A stretch of 64,000 bases of DNA from Anaerotignum lactatifermentans (GCF_016902535.1 NZ_JACSNY010000005.1:62001-126000); one strand, 5' to 3'; counted from the stretch's first letter, positions 16,686 to 25,990 are shown. Notes: a model not told the origin generated them from the letters alone. A program made the numbers and translations.

Positions 16686-19646
16686 GTGAAAAAGTTTATT
16701 TCATTTGTTATGGCTGCGGCTATGGTGGCATCATTGGCGCCTGCAACGGCTTTTGCTGTTTCCAATAACGGCGAAGTGAAAGCAACGGCAAGTATCATCA
16801 ATGCCTGGTCCGTATCGGAAGTAGGAAATGATGGTGAAATCAGCGGAGAGGATGCACCGGAACTGCAGCTGAAGATTACAAGCGCGGATTATAAACAGAC
16901 TTCCGTTTCCGCAGATCAAATCGAGGCAAAGTTTACGCTGACACTGGACAATGCGGAATGGCTGGGCACAGAGAAAGAGATCGCTGATAGCATCTCCATT
17001 GAGGATGAGGATCATTACGATATTATTGGTACATGGAACCCCAATGCCACAGCTGCGACAGAAACATATTCTTATACAACAGATGGTACAGGCGACGGTT
17101 CTTCCAGCGGCGCGACTATCGTAGCCAACTGGAAGAGTACAACAGCTTCAAATCAGACATACGGTTATTGGGAGATAGGAACAGAAGGAACAAATTTCGT
17201 CTCTATTGATTCTGTAGTAGAGGGATTGGCTGTTCAGGAAGGCGAAGAAATTACCGGAAAAGGCGTGGATGAACAGAAAGAAGCGCTTTTTTATCAGACA
17301 GTAGATGCTTCCGCTGATTACAGCAAATGGCTGGAAGTAACAAATTGGAATAATACAGGCAAAGACGGTTGGGTCTGTGCGGAGAATGACGGAACCTACG
17401 GCTCTGCTGGCGAATTTAAAGCCTTAACAGGCACGAATACGGAAGATACAACTTCGGGCCTGCCTGCAAATGTACAGAATTTTTCCGAACTGAAAGCAGC
17501 TGTTTATACAGCGGAAGATGTAGAAACAGCACTGGATAGTGCATTAGACACTTCGGTAACCACATCTTACGATTACGGTGTTCGTACACTGACTTCTCAG
17601 ACAGCAGCCAAAGGCGCTTATACCGGCGGCAATGCCAATGGTCGTGTAGGTGATATCACAGTGGATAAAATCGATGATGATGTCATTGAAGTGACGATCC
17701 ATGGCAAATTTTCTGTAGGTGATGTAATTGCTGTGAACATGGACACAGTGATGACGAAAACATCCGTAAATAAAACAGCAACTGTAAGTATTGAGTCGGA
17801 TCTGGTAGATGCCGATGACCTGGTTTTTGTTTCTATCAAAGAACAGGCAGTTGAAGCATCTATCAAAAAGACAGTCAATGTGGCGGAAGAGGAAATGGTT
17901 GACCTGTACAGCGGAGGTTTGGTAATTAAAGAAGCCGTAGACGGTTCGTTGGATGGAGTGGATGAAATCACGCTGGAACTGAACAAAGGCTTTGAGTTTA
18001 CAACGGCAAACGGTGTTACAGTAGAGTCTGGAAGTACAGAGCTGAATGTAGATGTAGATCTGGAAGACGATGATACATTGGTGATTACCGATTTGTCCGC
18101 CAATACCATCGTAGATGGAAAGATTACCGTCAAAGGTATTGAAATCGAGGCAACTTCCGCAAGCACTGGTGACATTGCCACGATTACTGTAAAAGCTGGA
18201 ACCATGGATAAGGTAAAAGTAGAAGTTGCGGAAGTTGTGGATTATGAAGTGGTGATGTCCGTAGACGAGGACGAGGATGTACCTGTGATTTACAGCGGTG
18301 TTGACGCAGACAACACAGGCATTACAGATGATTCCGACCATGAAACACTGGAGATTACACTGGAAGAATCTTTCCCCGGCGCATGGAGCTCCAGACAGGG
18401 CTTTACCATCACCATTCCTGAAGGCGTGTATGTAACGGACGTTGAGATCGTAAATCAGGAAAACTTCTTCCAGGATGGCGATGACATGACAGACGCTGAA
18501 TGGGAAGAGGCTTTTGAAGAAGCTTATCAGGATGGCGACCATCTGAATTTTGAATTTGCAAAAAGAGTATTTGATGATGTAGACACAGATCTGAACGAAG
18601 ATCCCGCATCTTTGACCTTCGTTCTGACGCTGGTAGCAGACCCCGGCTTTGAAGGTGATGTAGAAATTGGCTTTGAAGGCAGTCTGGTAGAATCTCAGTC
18701 TGTTGTTGCGGCAACATTCGTATCTCCTTATACCGTTACAGCGGAACAGAATGACCTGAAGATTGATTCCAGATATACAGAGATCCCCACAGATATCGTT
18801 GTAACAGAAGCGGCAGACGGCCTGTGGGAGAAAGGCGCGGAATTTACGTTCCAGATCGAGAAGGAACTGATTTCCTTCGAGGATGACGCAACATTTACAG
18901 CGGATGAAGACAGCGATATGGAGCTGAAAACAACTCAGAGCGGCGGCACACTGACATTTGAAGTAAAATCCACCAGCGATGAAGCTGCATCCGTAACCAT
19001 TTCCGATATGGAACTGTATATGGATCGTAACATCCCTACGGGCGCTTACGCTCTGGAACTGTACACTACCATGTCTGACGCATACGAAGCACAGCTGCTG
19101 TACGCTTATGACGATACAGACGCAGCAACAGCTGATTACGGCGACGATTTGGACGGTGACAACTTTGTAGGCGATATCACAGATTACAGCAACGTCGTAA
19201 AAGACAGCTTCATTAATGTCATCACAGGTACTACAGACGGCGCGATGTTTACCACAAAGGTGGTTGTACCCGTAGGTGAAAATTACCTGATTTCCGGTGA
19301 TACACAGATCGAACTGGATGTACCCGCTTACATCAATGCGGATGGTTACACTATGCTGCCTGTCAGAGCTGTATCCACAGCGCTGGGTATTGATAACAAC
19401 TCTGTTTTGTGGGATCAGGATTCTAAGACAGTCACCATTCTGTATGGCCAGAGAATCATTTCCATGACATATGGCCAGAAAGTGATGTATGTCAACGGTC
19501 AGGCCATCGCCACCAGCTCCGCGGTAGAAATTACCGACGACAGAGCGTTCCTGCCTATGAGAGATCTGGCAACGGCTTTGGGCATCACAGACATTACATG
19601 GGATGACACCACGAAGACAGCCACACTGAACGGCGGCGAAGCATAA
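16686..19646 (+). CDS. Large secreted surface (S-layer-like) protein 3, stalk domain
   Basis: 986 aa, starting at GTG (codon preceded by AGGAGGAAGATAACA) where paralogue 1 has ATG; an ATG 34 codons upstream would include the leader palindrome and is unlikely. Signal peptide identical to protein 1 except VASLAP. The whole length aligns by eye with protein 1, with more Asp/Glu substitutions. Conserved blocks: EETFPGAWSS-type segment (here ESFPGAWSSRQGFTITIPEG), NDLKIDSRYTEIPTDIVV, and the C-terminal stalk domain (YINADGYTMLPVRAVSTALG, DRAFLPMRDLATALG). Its GTG start, shorter leader and TATACT box suggest weaker or conditional expression than protein 1; this is inference. Confidence 0.8.
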   Translation: MKKFISFVMAAAMVASLAPATAFAVSNNGEVKATASIINAWSVSEVGNDGEISGEDAPELQLKITSADYKQTSVSADQIEAKFTLTLDNAEWLGTEKEIADSISIEDEDHYDIIGTWNPNATAATETYSYTTDGTGDGSSSGATIVANWKSTTASNQTYGYWEIGTEGTNFVSIDSVVEGLAVQEGEEITGKGVDEQKEALFYQTVDASADYSKWLEVTNWNNTGKDGWVCAENDGTYGSAGEFKALTGTNTEDTTSGLPANVQNFSELKAAVYTAEDVETALDSALDTSVTTSYDYGVRTLTSQTAAKGAYTGGNANGRVGDITVDKIDDDVIEVTIHGKFSVGDVIAVNMDTVMTKTSVNKTATVSIESDLVDADDLVFVSIKEQAVEASIKKTVNVAEEEMVDLYSGGLVIKEAVDGSLDGVDEITLELNKGFEFTTANGVTVESGSTELNVDVDLEDDDTLVITDLSANTIVDGKITVKGIEIEATSASTGDIATITVKAGTMDKVKVEVAEVVDYEVVMSVDEDEDVPVIYSGVDADNTGITDDSDHETLEITLEESFPGAWSSRQGFTITIPEGVYVTDVEIVNQENFFQDGDDMTDAEWEEAFEEAYQDGDHLNFEFAKRVFDDVDTDLNEDPASLTFVLTLVADPGFEGDVEIGFEGSLVESQSVVAATFVSPYTVTAEQNDLKIDSRYTEIPTDIVVTEAADGLWEKGAEFTFQIEKELISFEDDATFTADEDSDMELKTTQSGGTLTFEVKSTSDEAASVTISDMELYMDRNIPTGAYALELYTTMSDAYEAQLLYAYDDTDAATADYGDDLDGDNFVGDITDYSNVVKDSFINVITGTTDGAMFTTKVVVPVGENYLISGDTQIELDVPAYINADGYTMLPVRAVSTALGIDNNSVLWDQDSKTVTILYGQRIISMTYGQKVMYVNGQAIATSSAVEITDDRAFLPMRDLATALGITDITWDDTTKTATLNGGEA

Positions 19647-19703
19647 CAGAAAAATCGTTTCCTTTGCGGGCGCAGTACGCAGAAGAGAAACATAGACCAT
19701 AAG

Positions 19704-19737
19704 AAGGCATAAGTCCTGTAAAAAGGGCTTATGCCTT
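19704..19737 (+). terminator. Putative terminator of surface-protein gene 3
   Basis: AAGGCATAAG-CC / GG-CTTATGCCTT hairpin about 60 bp past the stop; the T tail is weak (GGCGTTTT slightly downstream). Confidence 0.55.
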
Positions 19738-19806
19738 CAAGGCGTTTTCATAAAAAACGGTTTCTTTGGGCTTTCTGGTTTTTGCTGGGAAAAGGCCGCT
19801 GCCGTC

Positions 19807-19835
19807 TTGTTATTTTTTCTTTGTCCTGTTACAAT
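19807..19835 (+). promoter_or_regulatory. Promoter of short stalk-domain gene
   Basis: TTGTTA at 19807-19812, 17-bp spacer, TACAAT at 19830-19835. The surface-gene elements GGAATGGGT and TTCGTT-N12-AACGAA are absent. Confidence 0.6.
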
Positions 19836-19884
19836 ACAGAGGAAGGGGAAAACGGGGCAATTGAAAAAGAAACGAGGGATATAG

Positions 19885-20805
19885 ATGAAAAAAAGATGGA
19901 TTGGTATGATGACGGCATTGCTGCTTTTGGGATGCGCGCCGGCGGTACAGGCGGCGGAGGTGGAAACCGGCAGCAGATATACACCGGCGGAAACAGACGT
20001 TGTCATTACGGAAGGCGCGGACGGCCTGTGGGAAAAAGGCGTTACCTTCACTCTGCGGATGGAGAAGGGCTATATTCCCTTTGAGCAGGGCAGTACCCTT
20101 TGGGTGGACGAAGAAAGCGGCATGAAGATCCGCTGGGAATGTGAGGATGGTGTGCTTACTTTTACAGTGGAAAGTACCAGCGATGAAGCGGCGGTGATCC
20201 GGGCCGAGGATTTGAAGCTGTTTTTGTCCAGAAATCTGCCGGCGGGAGATTACCGTCTGGAGGTAGAGACTTCTATCAGTGAAAATTTTTATAATACACC
20301 GCTTTTTGGCGGCGAAGTGCTGGGCAACGTAGCCGATGAGAAAAAACAGGGGGTGGACAGCTTTATTACCCTGACCATTGGTACGGAATCCCCCAGACTG
20401 TATACCACAGAGGTGCGTGTGCCGGTAGGCGAGAACTATGTAATGACCGGGGAGCGGCAGATGGAGACAGACACATCGGCCTATATCAGCGATGCCGGCT
20501 ATGTAATGCTTCCTGTTCGTGCCGTATCTGTGGCCATGGGGCTGGATAATGAGCGTGTGCTCTGGGATGCGCCCACACGGACGGTGACCATACTGTATAA
20601 TAACCGCATCATCTCCATGACGGAAGGGGAAAAATATATGTCTATCAACGGCACGAAGATTCCCACCACATCTTCCGTCACCATTCGGGACGACAGAACT
20701 TTCTTAGGCCTGCGGGATCTGGCAACGGCTTTGGGCGTGACAGACCTTTCCTGGGACGCGGAAACACAGACCGCATATTTTAATATGACGGTGGAAGCGG
20801 AATAA
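19885..20805 (+). CDS. Short secreted stalk-domain protein, C-terminal-module paralogue
   Basis: 306 aa. N-terminal export signal MKKRWIGMMTALLLLGC; the cysteine at 17 could be a lipobox, or cleavage may follow VQA. The mature part aligns only with the last 290 or so residues of the large surface proteins: SRYTPAETDVVITEGADGLW (protein 3: SRYTEIPTDIVVTEAADGLW), EEDLKLFLSRNLPAG-like segment, and the full stalk domain (about 175-300, YVMLPVRAVSVAMG, DRTFLGLRDLATALG). It is thus a minimal version lacking the exposed body. It may dock to the same wall partner, cap the layer or modulate it (inference). Codon use is less biased than in the large genes. Confidence 0.8.
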   Translation: MKKRWIGMMTALLLLGCAPAVQAAEVETGSRYTPAETDVVITEGADGLWEKGVTFTLRMEKGYIPFEQGSTLWVDEESGMKIRWECEDGVLTFTVESTSDEAAVIRAEDLKLFLSRNLPAGDYRLEVETSISENFYNTPLFGGEVLGNVADEKKQGVDSFITLTIGTESPRLYTTEVRVPVGENYVMTGERQMETDTSAYISDAGYVMLPVRAVSVAMGLDNERVLWDAPTRTVTILYNNRIISMTEGEKYMSINGTKIPTTSSVTIRDDRTFLGLRDLATALGVTDLSWDAETQTAYFNMTVEAE

Positions 20806-20814
20806 AGAATATGA

Positions 20815-20851
20815 GAGCGCTTGCTTCTCTTTTGAGGCAGGCGCTTTTTTT
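20815..20851 (+). terminator. Terminator of short stalk-domain gene
   Basis: AGCGC-TGC-TC / GA-GCA-GCGCT stem with G-U pairs, then TTTTTTT. Confidence 0.8.
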
Positions 20852-20855
20852 GCGC

Positions 20856-20885
20856 GCATATTTTTCCTGTTTTTTTGCCAGACTA
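20856..20885 (+). promoter_or_regulatory. Candidate sigma-G promoter of germination operon
   Basis: GCATA at 20856-20860, 18-bp spacer, CAGACTA at 20879-20885, close to the sigma-G pattern (GNATR, N18, CATNNTA). Forespore expression is expected for gerA-type operons; match is by eye only. Confidence 0.35.
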
Positions 20886-20912
20886 AGGCAAAAAGAGAGG
20901 TGAAAAAACAGA

Positions 20913-22373
20913 ATGCAGATTTCTGAGAATCTGGCCGAAAACAAAGCGGCGTTGCAGGAGATCTTTCGTGACTGCGGGGATATTGTCTTTCGTGACTTTG
21001 CCGCGGCGGAGGGGCGGGGCCATCTGTTTCTGGTGTATGTGGATAATATGGTCAGCACTACTGCCATTGAGGAGTCTATCCTGACCAATGTAATGAACCG
21101 TTGTCAGGCTGTGGAAGCGGAGGGCCTGCTGCGCCACTTAACGGAAAGCGTCATCTCCATTCGTGACGTGATCCGCCTTTCTGCCTTAGAGGAGGCGGCG
21201 GACGCGGTACTTTCCGGGGATACCGTAATATTTATGGAGGGCAGTGGCTTTGCCCTTCAGGCGTCTACCAAGGCCTTTCCCAATCGAGGCGTAGGCACAG
21301 CAGAGACGGAGGTGGTGGTACAGGGCCCGAAAGATGCCTTTACGGAACTGCTGGCCTTCAATATTGTACTGATTCGCCGTCGAATCCGGCATACGGGATT
21401 AAAGGTGAAGCGAAAAAAGCTGGGTGCCATGACAAATTGTGATCTGGCGCTGCTCTATGAAGAGGAACTGGTCAGGCCGGAAGTGCTGGCCAGAATCGAA
21501 AAGCATCTGGACCAGATCCATGCTGATGGGATACTGGACAGCGGTGCGGTGGAACAGCTGCTGGAACAGCGGGTCATGTCTCCTTTTCCCCAATTACAGA
21601 TGACGGAGCGGCCCGATAAGGCTGCTGCCGCCATTTTAGAGGGGCGTGTGGTGGTTGTGGTGGATAATACCCCCTTTGTCATCCTGATTCCGGCCACTTT
21701 GAATGTATTTTTTCAGGCGGCGGAGGATTATTATGACCGGTGGGAGATCATGAGCTTTCTGCGGCTGCTGCGCTATGGGGCGGCCTTTTTGGCGGTGGCC
21801 CTGCCGGGGTTGTATGTGGCGCTGACGGTGTACCATCCCCAGCTTCTGCCTACGGCGCTGGCCCTGAAAATTGCGGAGACAAGGAGCAGTATTCCTTTTT
21901 CCGTTGTTCCGGAAGTGGTGGTCATGGAACTGGCCTTTGAAGTGCTGCGGGAAGCGGGCATTCGTCTGCCGTCTCCTGTCAGCTCCACCGTAGGCATTGT
22001 GGGCGGCATCATCATCGGTTCCGCCGCCGTGGAAGCGGGACTGGTGAGCCCGGCGGTAGTCATTATTTCCGCCCTGACGGGGATCTGTACCTTTGTGATT
22101 CCCAATCCCGCCATTGTATCCGGCCTGCGCCTGAGCAAATATCTGGTGCTGGCACTGGCGGCGGTGCTGGGGCTGTACGGTTTCTGGCTGGGGATGCTGT
22201 TTCTGCTGCTGCATCTGGCGGGGTTATCGTCTTACGGTATTCCTTTTCTCTATCCCTTCTGCTCTTCTTCCGCCAATGAGGACCGGGATTGGGAGGACAG
22301 TCTCATCCGCCTGCCTTTGCGGTATCTGCGGCGGCTGTCCATTTTCCGGCGGAGGAAAGGAGGGGAAAGCTGA
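20913..22373 (+). CDS. gerA: Spore germination receptor subunit A (GerA family)
   Basis: 486 aa, start MQISENLAENKAALQEIF behind AGAGAGGTG. Large hydrophilic N-terminal domain (about 1-240) with the GerA signature DNTPFVILIPATLNVFFQAAEDYY near residue 250 (shown in part), followed by 4-5 membrane helices to about residue 460 and a basic tail. It is the A subunit of a nutrient germinant receptor in the inner spore membrane. Stop and next start overlap (TGATG), so it is translationally coupled to the B subunit. First gene of gerA-gerB-gerC. The germinant cannot be read from sequence. Confidence 0.93.
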   Translation: MQISENLAENKAALQEIFRDCGDIVFRDFAAAEGRGHLFLVYVDNMVSTTAIEESILTNVMNRCQAVEAEGLLRHLTESVISIRDVIRLSALEEAADAVLSGDTVIFMEGSGFALQASTKAFPNRGVGTAETEVVVQGPKDAFTELLAFNIVLIRRRIRHTGLKVKRKKLGAMTNCDLALLYEEELVRPEVLARIEKHLDQIHADGILDSGAVEQLLEQRVMSPFPQLQMTERPDKAAAAILEGRVVVVVDNTPFVILIPATLNVFFQAAEDYYDRWEIMSFLRLLRYGAAFLAVALPGLYVALTVYHPQLLPTALALKIAETRSSIPFSVVPEVVVMELAFEVLREAGIRLPSPVSSTVGIVGGIIIGSAAVEAGLVSPAVVIISALTGICTFVIPNPAIVSGLRLSKYLVLALAAVLGLYGFWLGMLFLLLHLAGLSSYGIPFLYPFCSSSANEDRDWEDSLIRLPLRYLRRLSIFRRRKGGES

Positions 22374-23479
22374 TGTTTTCCGAAAATCAAAAAATATCTC
22401 CCCGACAGGCGTCGGCCTTGCTGCTGATGGCGTTTCTGGGAACACCGCTGCTGTTTCTGCCTGCCCGACTGGCCCAGATCGGCGGCAGACAGTGCTGGCA
22501 GATCATGGCGGTGGGCGCTCTGGCGGCTCTGGCGGTGACGCCGGTTTTGACCTGCCTGTGGAAACGGGAGCCGGGCTGGACGGCGGTGGAATGGTTCCGT
22601 TCTGTTTTTGGCTATGGTCTGGGGGGCTTGCTGTCTTTGGGTCTGGGCTGGAAGCTGTTGGTGGATGGCGCTTTTGAGCTGCGCATCTTCGCGGAGGTCA
22701 TCCGCCGGGCCATGCTGCCCTATACGCCTTTGCCCCTGCTTTTGGGCAGTCTGTTCCTGCTGTCTTTTCTGGCGGCAAGACGTGGTGTGGAATGCAGCGG
22801 CAGAGCGGCGGAGATCCTGCTGGTGCTGGTCTGGGTGCCGCTGTTGGCACTTCTGCTGGCGGCGGCTGTATCCGTGGATCAGCCCTATTTCCTGCCGCTG
22901 GCGCTGCCTTCTGCAAAGGCACTGTGGCAGGGGCTGGCGGTCACCCAGCCTTTGTACCAGCCCATGAGCTTTCTGCTGTTTTTGGGACCCTTTCTGGCAG
23001 AGCCAAAGAAGGCGGGGCGCAGTGTATGGAAGACCATGGTTTGTGCCGGAGCGCTGTTTACAGGGATCACCTTCCTCTGTCTGGCGGTGTATGGCCCCCT
23101 GTCCCTGTCCCAGAAGGCCTTCGCTTCTTTGCAGGCTATGGAGCGGGTTAGCATGAACGGCATTTTTCTGACGAGGCAGGACCTGTTTTTATTATGGTTC
23201 TGGGCGGCGGCGGTATTTCTTTTTTTGACGGGCAGCCTTTTTTTCGGCGGTGTTTTTTTGCAGCGTCTGACAGGAAAAGGGGAAAAGGGCCGCAGGATTG
23301 GATTCTGGGCCTTTGGTCTGGCGTTGCTGGCTCTGGCCCTTCTGCCGCCGGATCTGGAATGGGCCTATACGTTCCGCAACAGGGTACAGCCTGTGTTCAG
23401 CGGTGTTTATCTGGCGCTGTTTCCGGTGATATTTCTCATAAAAAGCTGGGCAGCGGAAAGGGGGCGGCGTCATGGCTAA
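22373..23479 (+). CDS. gerB: Spore germination receptor subunit B (GerAB/ArcD/ProY family)
   Basis: 368 aa, beginning MFSENQKISPRQASALLLM at an ATG that overlaps the upstream stop by one base. Ten or so hydrophobic helices of the APC-type GerB family, with the typical opening ISPRQASALLLMAFLGTPLLFLP. Subunit B is the transporter-like part that binds or senses the germinant. It overlaps the C subunit by 8 bp. Confidence 0.9.
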   Translation: MFSENQKISPRQASALLLMAFLGTPLLFLPARLAQIGGRQCWQIMAVGALAALAVTPVLTCLWKREPGWTAVEWFRSVFGYGLGGLLSLGLGWKLLVDGAFELRIFAEVIRRAMLPYTPLPLLLGSLFLLSFLAARRGVECSGRAAEILLVLVWVPLLALLLAAAVSVDQPYFLPLALPSAKALWQGLAVTQPLYQPMSFLLFLGPFLAEPKKAGRSVWKTMVCAGALFTGITFLCLAVYGPLSLSQKAFASLQAMERVSMNGIFLTRQDLFLLWFWAAAVFLFLTGSLFFGGVFLQRLTGKGEKGRRIGFWAFGLALLALALLPPDLEWAYTFRNRVQPVFSGVYLALFPVIFLIKSWAAERGRRHG

Positions 23480-24530
23480 AATCAGACTGTGTTTCCTGAT
23501 TCTCTGCCTGTGCCTGCTCAGTGGCTGCTGGGATGGCAGAGATCCGGAGGATCGGGCTTATGTCATTACGCTGGGCATTGAAAAAGGGGAGGACGGGCTT
23601 CTGTTTACCTTTGCGCCAGGGACTTCCAGCCAAAAGGGGGAGGTGTTTTCTGTGGAGGCGCGGACATTGACGGAAGCGGCGGCCAAGGCAGCCTGGACTA
23701 GATCTCGTGAGGTCTATCTGGGGCAGCTGCGAAATATTATTTTTGGGAAGAGCCTGCTTTCTGATCTGGCGGCCTTTTCCTCCGTGCTGGATGAACTGGA
23801 ACGGGGGTCGTCCATTTCGGAAAAAGTGATGATTCTGGGAACCAGCGGCAGTGCCGCCCAATGTGTGACGGCCATAGGCGAGCAGGATCAGGCCACAGGG
23901 CTGTTTCTCTGGGATTTTTACAAAAATACGGCGGAGACTGTAGCGGTGACCAGAGGTCTGGATCTGGATATCTGGCTGACGGAACTGCGGGAGCAGGAGG
24001 GCAGCGGCGTTTTGCCCCGAATCGAAGCGGAGGACGGCACTTTGACCCTGGGCGGCAGTCTGGTGGTGGCGGAGGGGGCGTATGCCTTTGCGCTGACGCC
24101 GGAGCAGGAGCAGGACCGTCTGCTTTTGATGGGAGAAGGAAAGGGCGCGGTGTTCCAGCAGACCTATGAGGGAGCGGTCCTGCCCTTTACAGTGCGACAG
24201 AATCGGGCGGACTATGAATTCTGGCAGGAAGACGGAGAAGTTGTCTGTCGGGTATGCCTGCGTCTGTCGGGCAGTCTGGGGGGCAGCGGCGGCAATGCCG
24301 TGCTTTCCGCCGAAACCCTGGAGCAGCTGGAAAATCTCTTTCAGGAGAGCATAAAATCTCATTTGGAAAATACAATAAAAGTAGTGCAGTCCCAGACGAC
24401 GGGAGATGTATTGGGTCTGGCGGCGGAATACGCCCGCCATCTGCCGGAAACGCCGGACTTTGACTGGACGCGGATGGAGATTTTGGTAGAGCCGGAGATT
24501 TCCATTGTGGATACGGGACGCACACGCTAG
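23472..24530 (+). CDS. gerC: Spore germination lipoprotein subunit C (Ger(x)C)
   Basis: 352 aa. Lipoprotein signal with lipobox LLSGC (Cys19) followed by WDGRDPEDRAYVITLGIEKG, the standard N-terminus of Ger(x)C proteins (GCWDxRE-type). C-terminal half holds the conserved FQESIKSHLENTIKVVQ segment near residues 290-310. Anchored on the outer face of the inner spore membrane and required for receptor assembly. Overlaps gerB by 8 bp. Confidence 0.92.
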   Translation: MAKIRLCFLILCLCLLSGCWDGRDPEDRAYVITLGIEKGEDGLLFTFAPGTSSQKGEVFSVEARTLTEAAAKAAWTRSREVYLGQLRNIIFGKSLLSDLAAFSSVLDELERGSSISEKVMILGTSGSAAQCVTAIGEQDQATGLFLWDFYKNTAETVAVTRGLDLDIWLTELREQEGSGVLPRIEAEDGTLTLGGSLVVAEGAYAFALTPEQEQDRLLLMGEGKGAVFQQTYEGAVLPFTVRQNRADYEFWQEDGEVVCRVCLRLSGSLGGSGGNAVLSAETLEQLENLFQESIKSHLENTIKVVQSQTTGDVLGLAAEYARHLPETPDFDWTRMEILVEPEISIVDTGRTR

Positions 24531-24560
24531 GTATAAACTGGAAAAAATCGGGGCATCCTT
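24531..24560 (+). promoter_or_regulatory. Candidate sigma-F promoter of spoIIR
   Basis: GTATA at 24531-24535, 15-bp spacer, GGGCATCCTT at 24551-24560, partly matching the forespore sigma-F pattern (GYATA, GGNRANANTW). It starts right after the gerC stop codon. SpoIIR genes are classically sigma-F dependent. Confidence 0.35.
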
Positions 24561-24590
24561 TCTGTACCAACGAGAGAAGGAAGGGTGGCT

Positions 24591-25271
24591 ATGGAACAGT
24601 TACTGTTTTGGAAGGAACGGCTGAAAAGCCTTTGGAAAAAAGAAGGACGTCTGTTTTTGGGCGCCGGTCTGCTGGCGGTGGTTTTTACGGTGGTCTTTGC
24701 CGGATATGTTGCCAAGGGATATGCGGAGGAGATCATTTCCGGCATTTCCGGGAAGGTGGTTCGTTTTCATGTGCTGGCCAATAGTGACAGCGCCGCCGAT
24801 CAGGCGTTAAAGCTGGCGGTGCGGGATCGTGTGCTGGCGGAATTTGGGGAACGGCTGGAGGATTGTACCAGTAAGACGGAAACGCTGGATTTGCTGGAAC
24901 GCAGCCGGGAAGAGATTTGCCGGATCGCCGCCGGGGAAGTGGCGGCGCAGGGGTATACTTATCCGGTTCGGGTATGGCTGGTTCGGGAAGATTTTCCGGA
25001 AAAACAGTATGGGCAGCTGGTATTCCCCGCCGGGGTCTATGACAGCCTGCGTATTGAGATCGGTCAGGGGGCCGGCCATAACTGGTGGTGCGTTTTGTAT
25101 CCCCAGATGTGCTATGTGGACGCGGCCTTTTCCGAGCCTACGGAGGAAGGCCATGACCGCCTGTGCCGGACGCTGGCACAAGAGGAGTATACGGTGGTAT
25201 CCGCCATGGAAAGCGACAAAACGATGCCGAAGTTCAAGCTGAAAATTGTGGAGCTGTGGCAGAACAGATAA
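24591..25271 (+). CDS. spoIIR: Stage II sporulation protein R (SpoIIR)
   Basis: 226 aa. Starts MEQLLFWKERLKSLWKKE after AGGAAGGG; a GTG two codons upstream touches the ribosome site. One N-terminal transmembrane/signal helix (about 22-42), then the SpoIIR core: VRFHVLANSDSAADQALKL, YTYPVRVWLVREDFPEKQYG and AGHNWWCVLYPQMCYVD. Made in the forespore under sigma-F and exported to the intermembrane space, it triggers SpoIIGA to process pro-sigma-E in the mother cell. Length is normal. Placed between the germination operon and sleB. Confidence 0.95.
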   Translation: MEQLLFWKERLKSLWKKEGRLFLGAGLLAVVFTVVFAGYVAKGYAEEIISGISGKVVRFHVLANSDSAADQALKLAVRDRVLAEFGERLEDCTSKTETLDLLERSREEICRIAAGEVAAQGYTYPVRVWLVREDFPEKQYGQLVFPAGVYDSLRIEIGQGAGHNWWCVLYPQMCYVDAAFSEPTEEGHDRLCRTLAQEEYTVVSAMESDKTMPKFKLKIVELWQNR

Positions 25272-25288
25272 CTGGAGGGGGCAGAAGT

Positions 25289-25990
25289 ATGGGGTGGAAA
25301 AAAAGATATGGAATCCTGCTGGGGGTCCTGCTGCTGGGGCTGTACTGCCTTTCGCTAACATCAGGTCCAACGGCGGTGTCGACTTCCAGTCTGGTTTCCT
25401 GGGGCACCAGCGGCGCTCTGGTACGCCAGACCCAGGAACGTCTGGCACAGCTGGGGTACGACGTAGGGAATCCGGACGGTATTTTCGGCGTCCGGACCTA
25501 CGAGGCCATCCGGCAGTTCCAGCAGGACAATGGACTAAAGGTAGACGGTATCGCGGGAGACGCCACGCTGGAGCGGCTGGGGATTGCCGTCGGCAGCGGC
25601 ACCAGCGGCGTAGGGGAGACCAGCGGCAGTGATTGGGATGAGGATCTGTATCTGCTGGCCTCCATTATCCATGGGGAAGCCCGCGGCGAACCCTATGAGG
25701 GGCAGGTGGCCGTGGGAGCGGTGGTGTTGAACCGAGTAGCCAGCCCGGATTTTCCCGATACTATTGCCGGTGTTATTTTCCAGCCGGGTGCCTTTGACGC
25801 TGTGGATGACAACCAGTTTTATCTGACGCCCAACGAAACGGCCTTTCAGGCGGCGCAGGACGCCCTCAACGGCTGGGACCCTACCAATGGTGCTCTGTAT
25901 TATTGGAATCCTGTTACAGCCACCAGCCGGTGGATCTGGAGCGTGCCCATTACGGTTTCCATTGGCAGGCACGTTTTTGGCGTGAAATAA
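25289..25990 (+). CDS. sleB: Spore cortex-lytic enzyme (SleB type)
   Basis: 233 aa, start MGWKKRYGILLGVLLLG after TGGAGGGG. Export signal (about 1-25), a PG_binding_1 domain (about 40-100: LVRQTQERLAQLGYDVGNPDG, FGVRTYEAIRQFQ, LKVDGIAGDATLERL), a Gly/Ser linker, then a Hydrolase_2 catalytic domain (about 120-233: LASIIHGEARGEPYEGQVAV with the catalytic Glu, and AVVLNRV). It cuts cortex peptidoglycan at muramic lactam during germination. No ypeB homologue follows, which is the usual partner in Bacillus. Lies 17 bp after spoIIR. Confidence 0.92.
   Translation: MGWKKRYGILLGVLLLGLYCLSLTSGPTAVSTSSLVSWGTSGALVRQTQERLAQLGYDVGNPDGIFGVRTYEAIRQFQQDNGLKVDGIAGDATLERLGIAVGSGTSGVGETSGSDWDEDLYLLASIIHGEARGEPYEGQVAVGAVVLNRVASPDFPDTIAGVIFQPGAFDAVDDNQFYLTPNETAFQAAQDALNGWDPTNGALYYWNPVTATSRWIWSVPITVSIGRHVFGVK

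Noticed and set aside
17544-19700. Minus-strand open frame of 718 codons over surface-protein gene 3
   Set aside because: Same codon-bias shadow; composition unlike any protein and no start signal.
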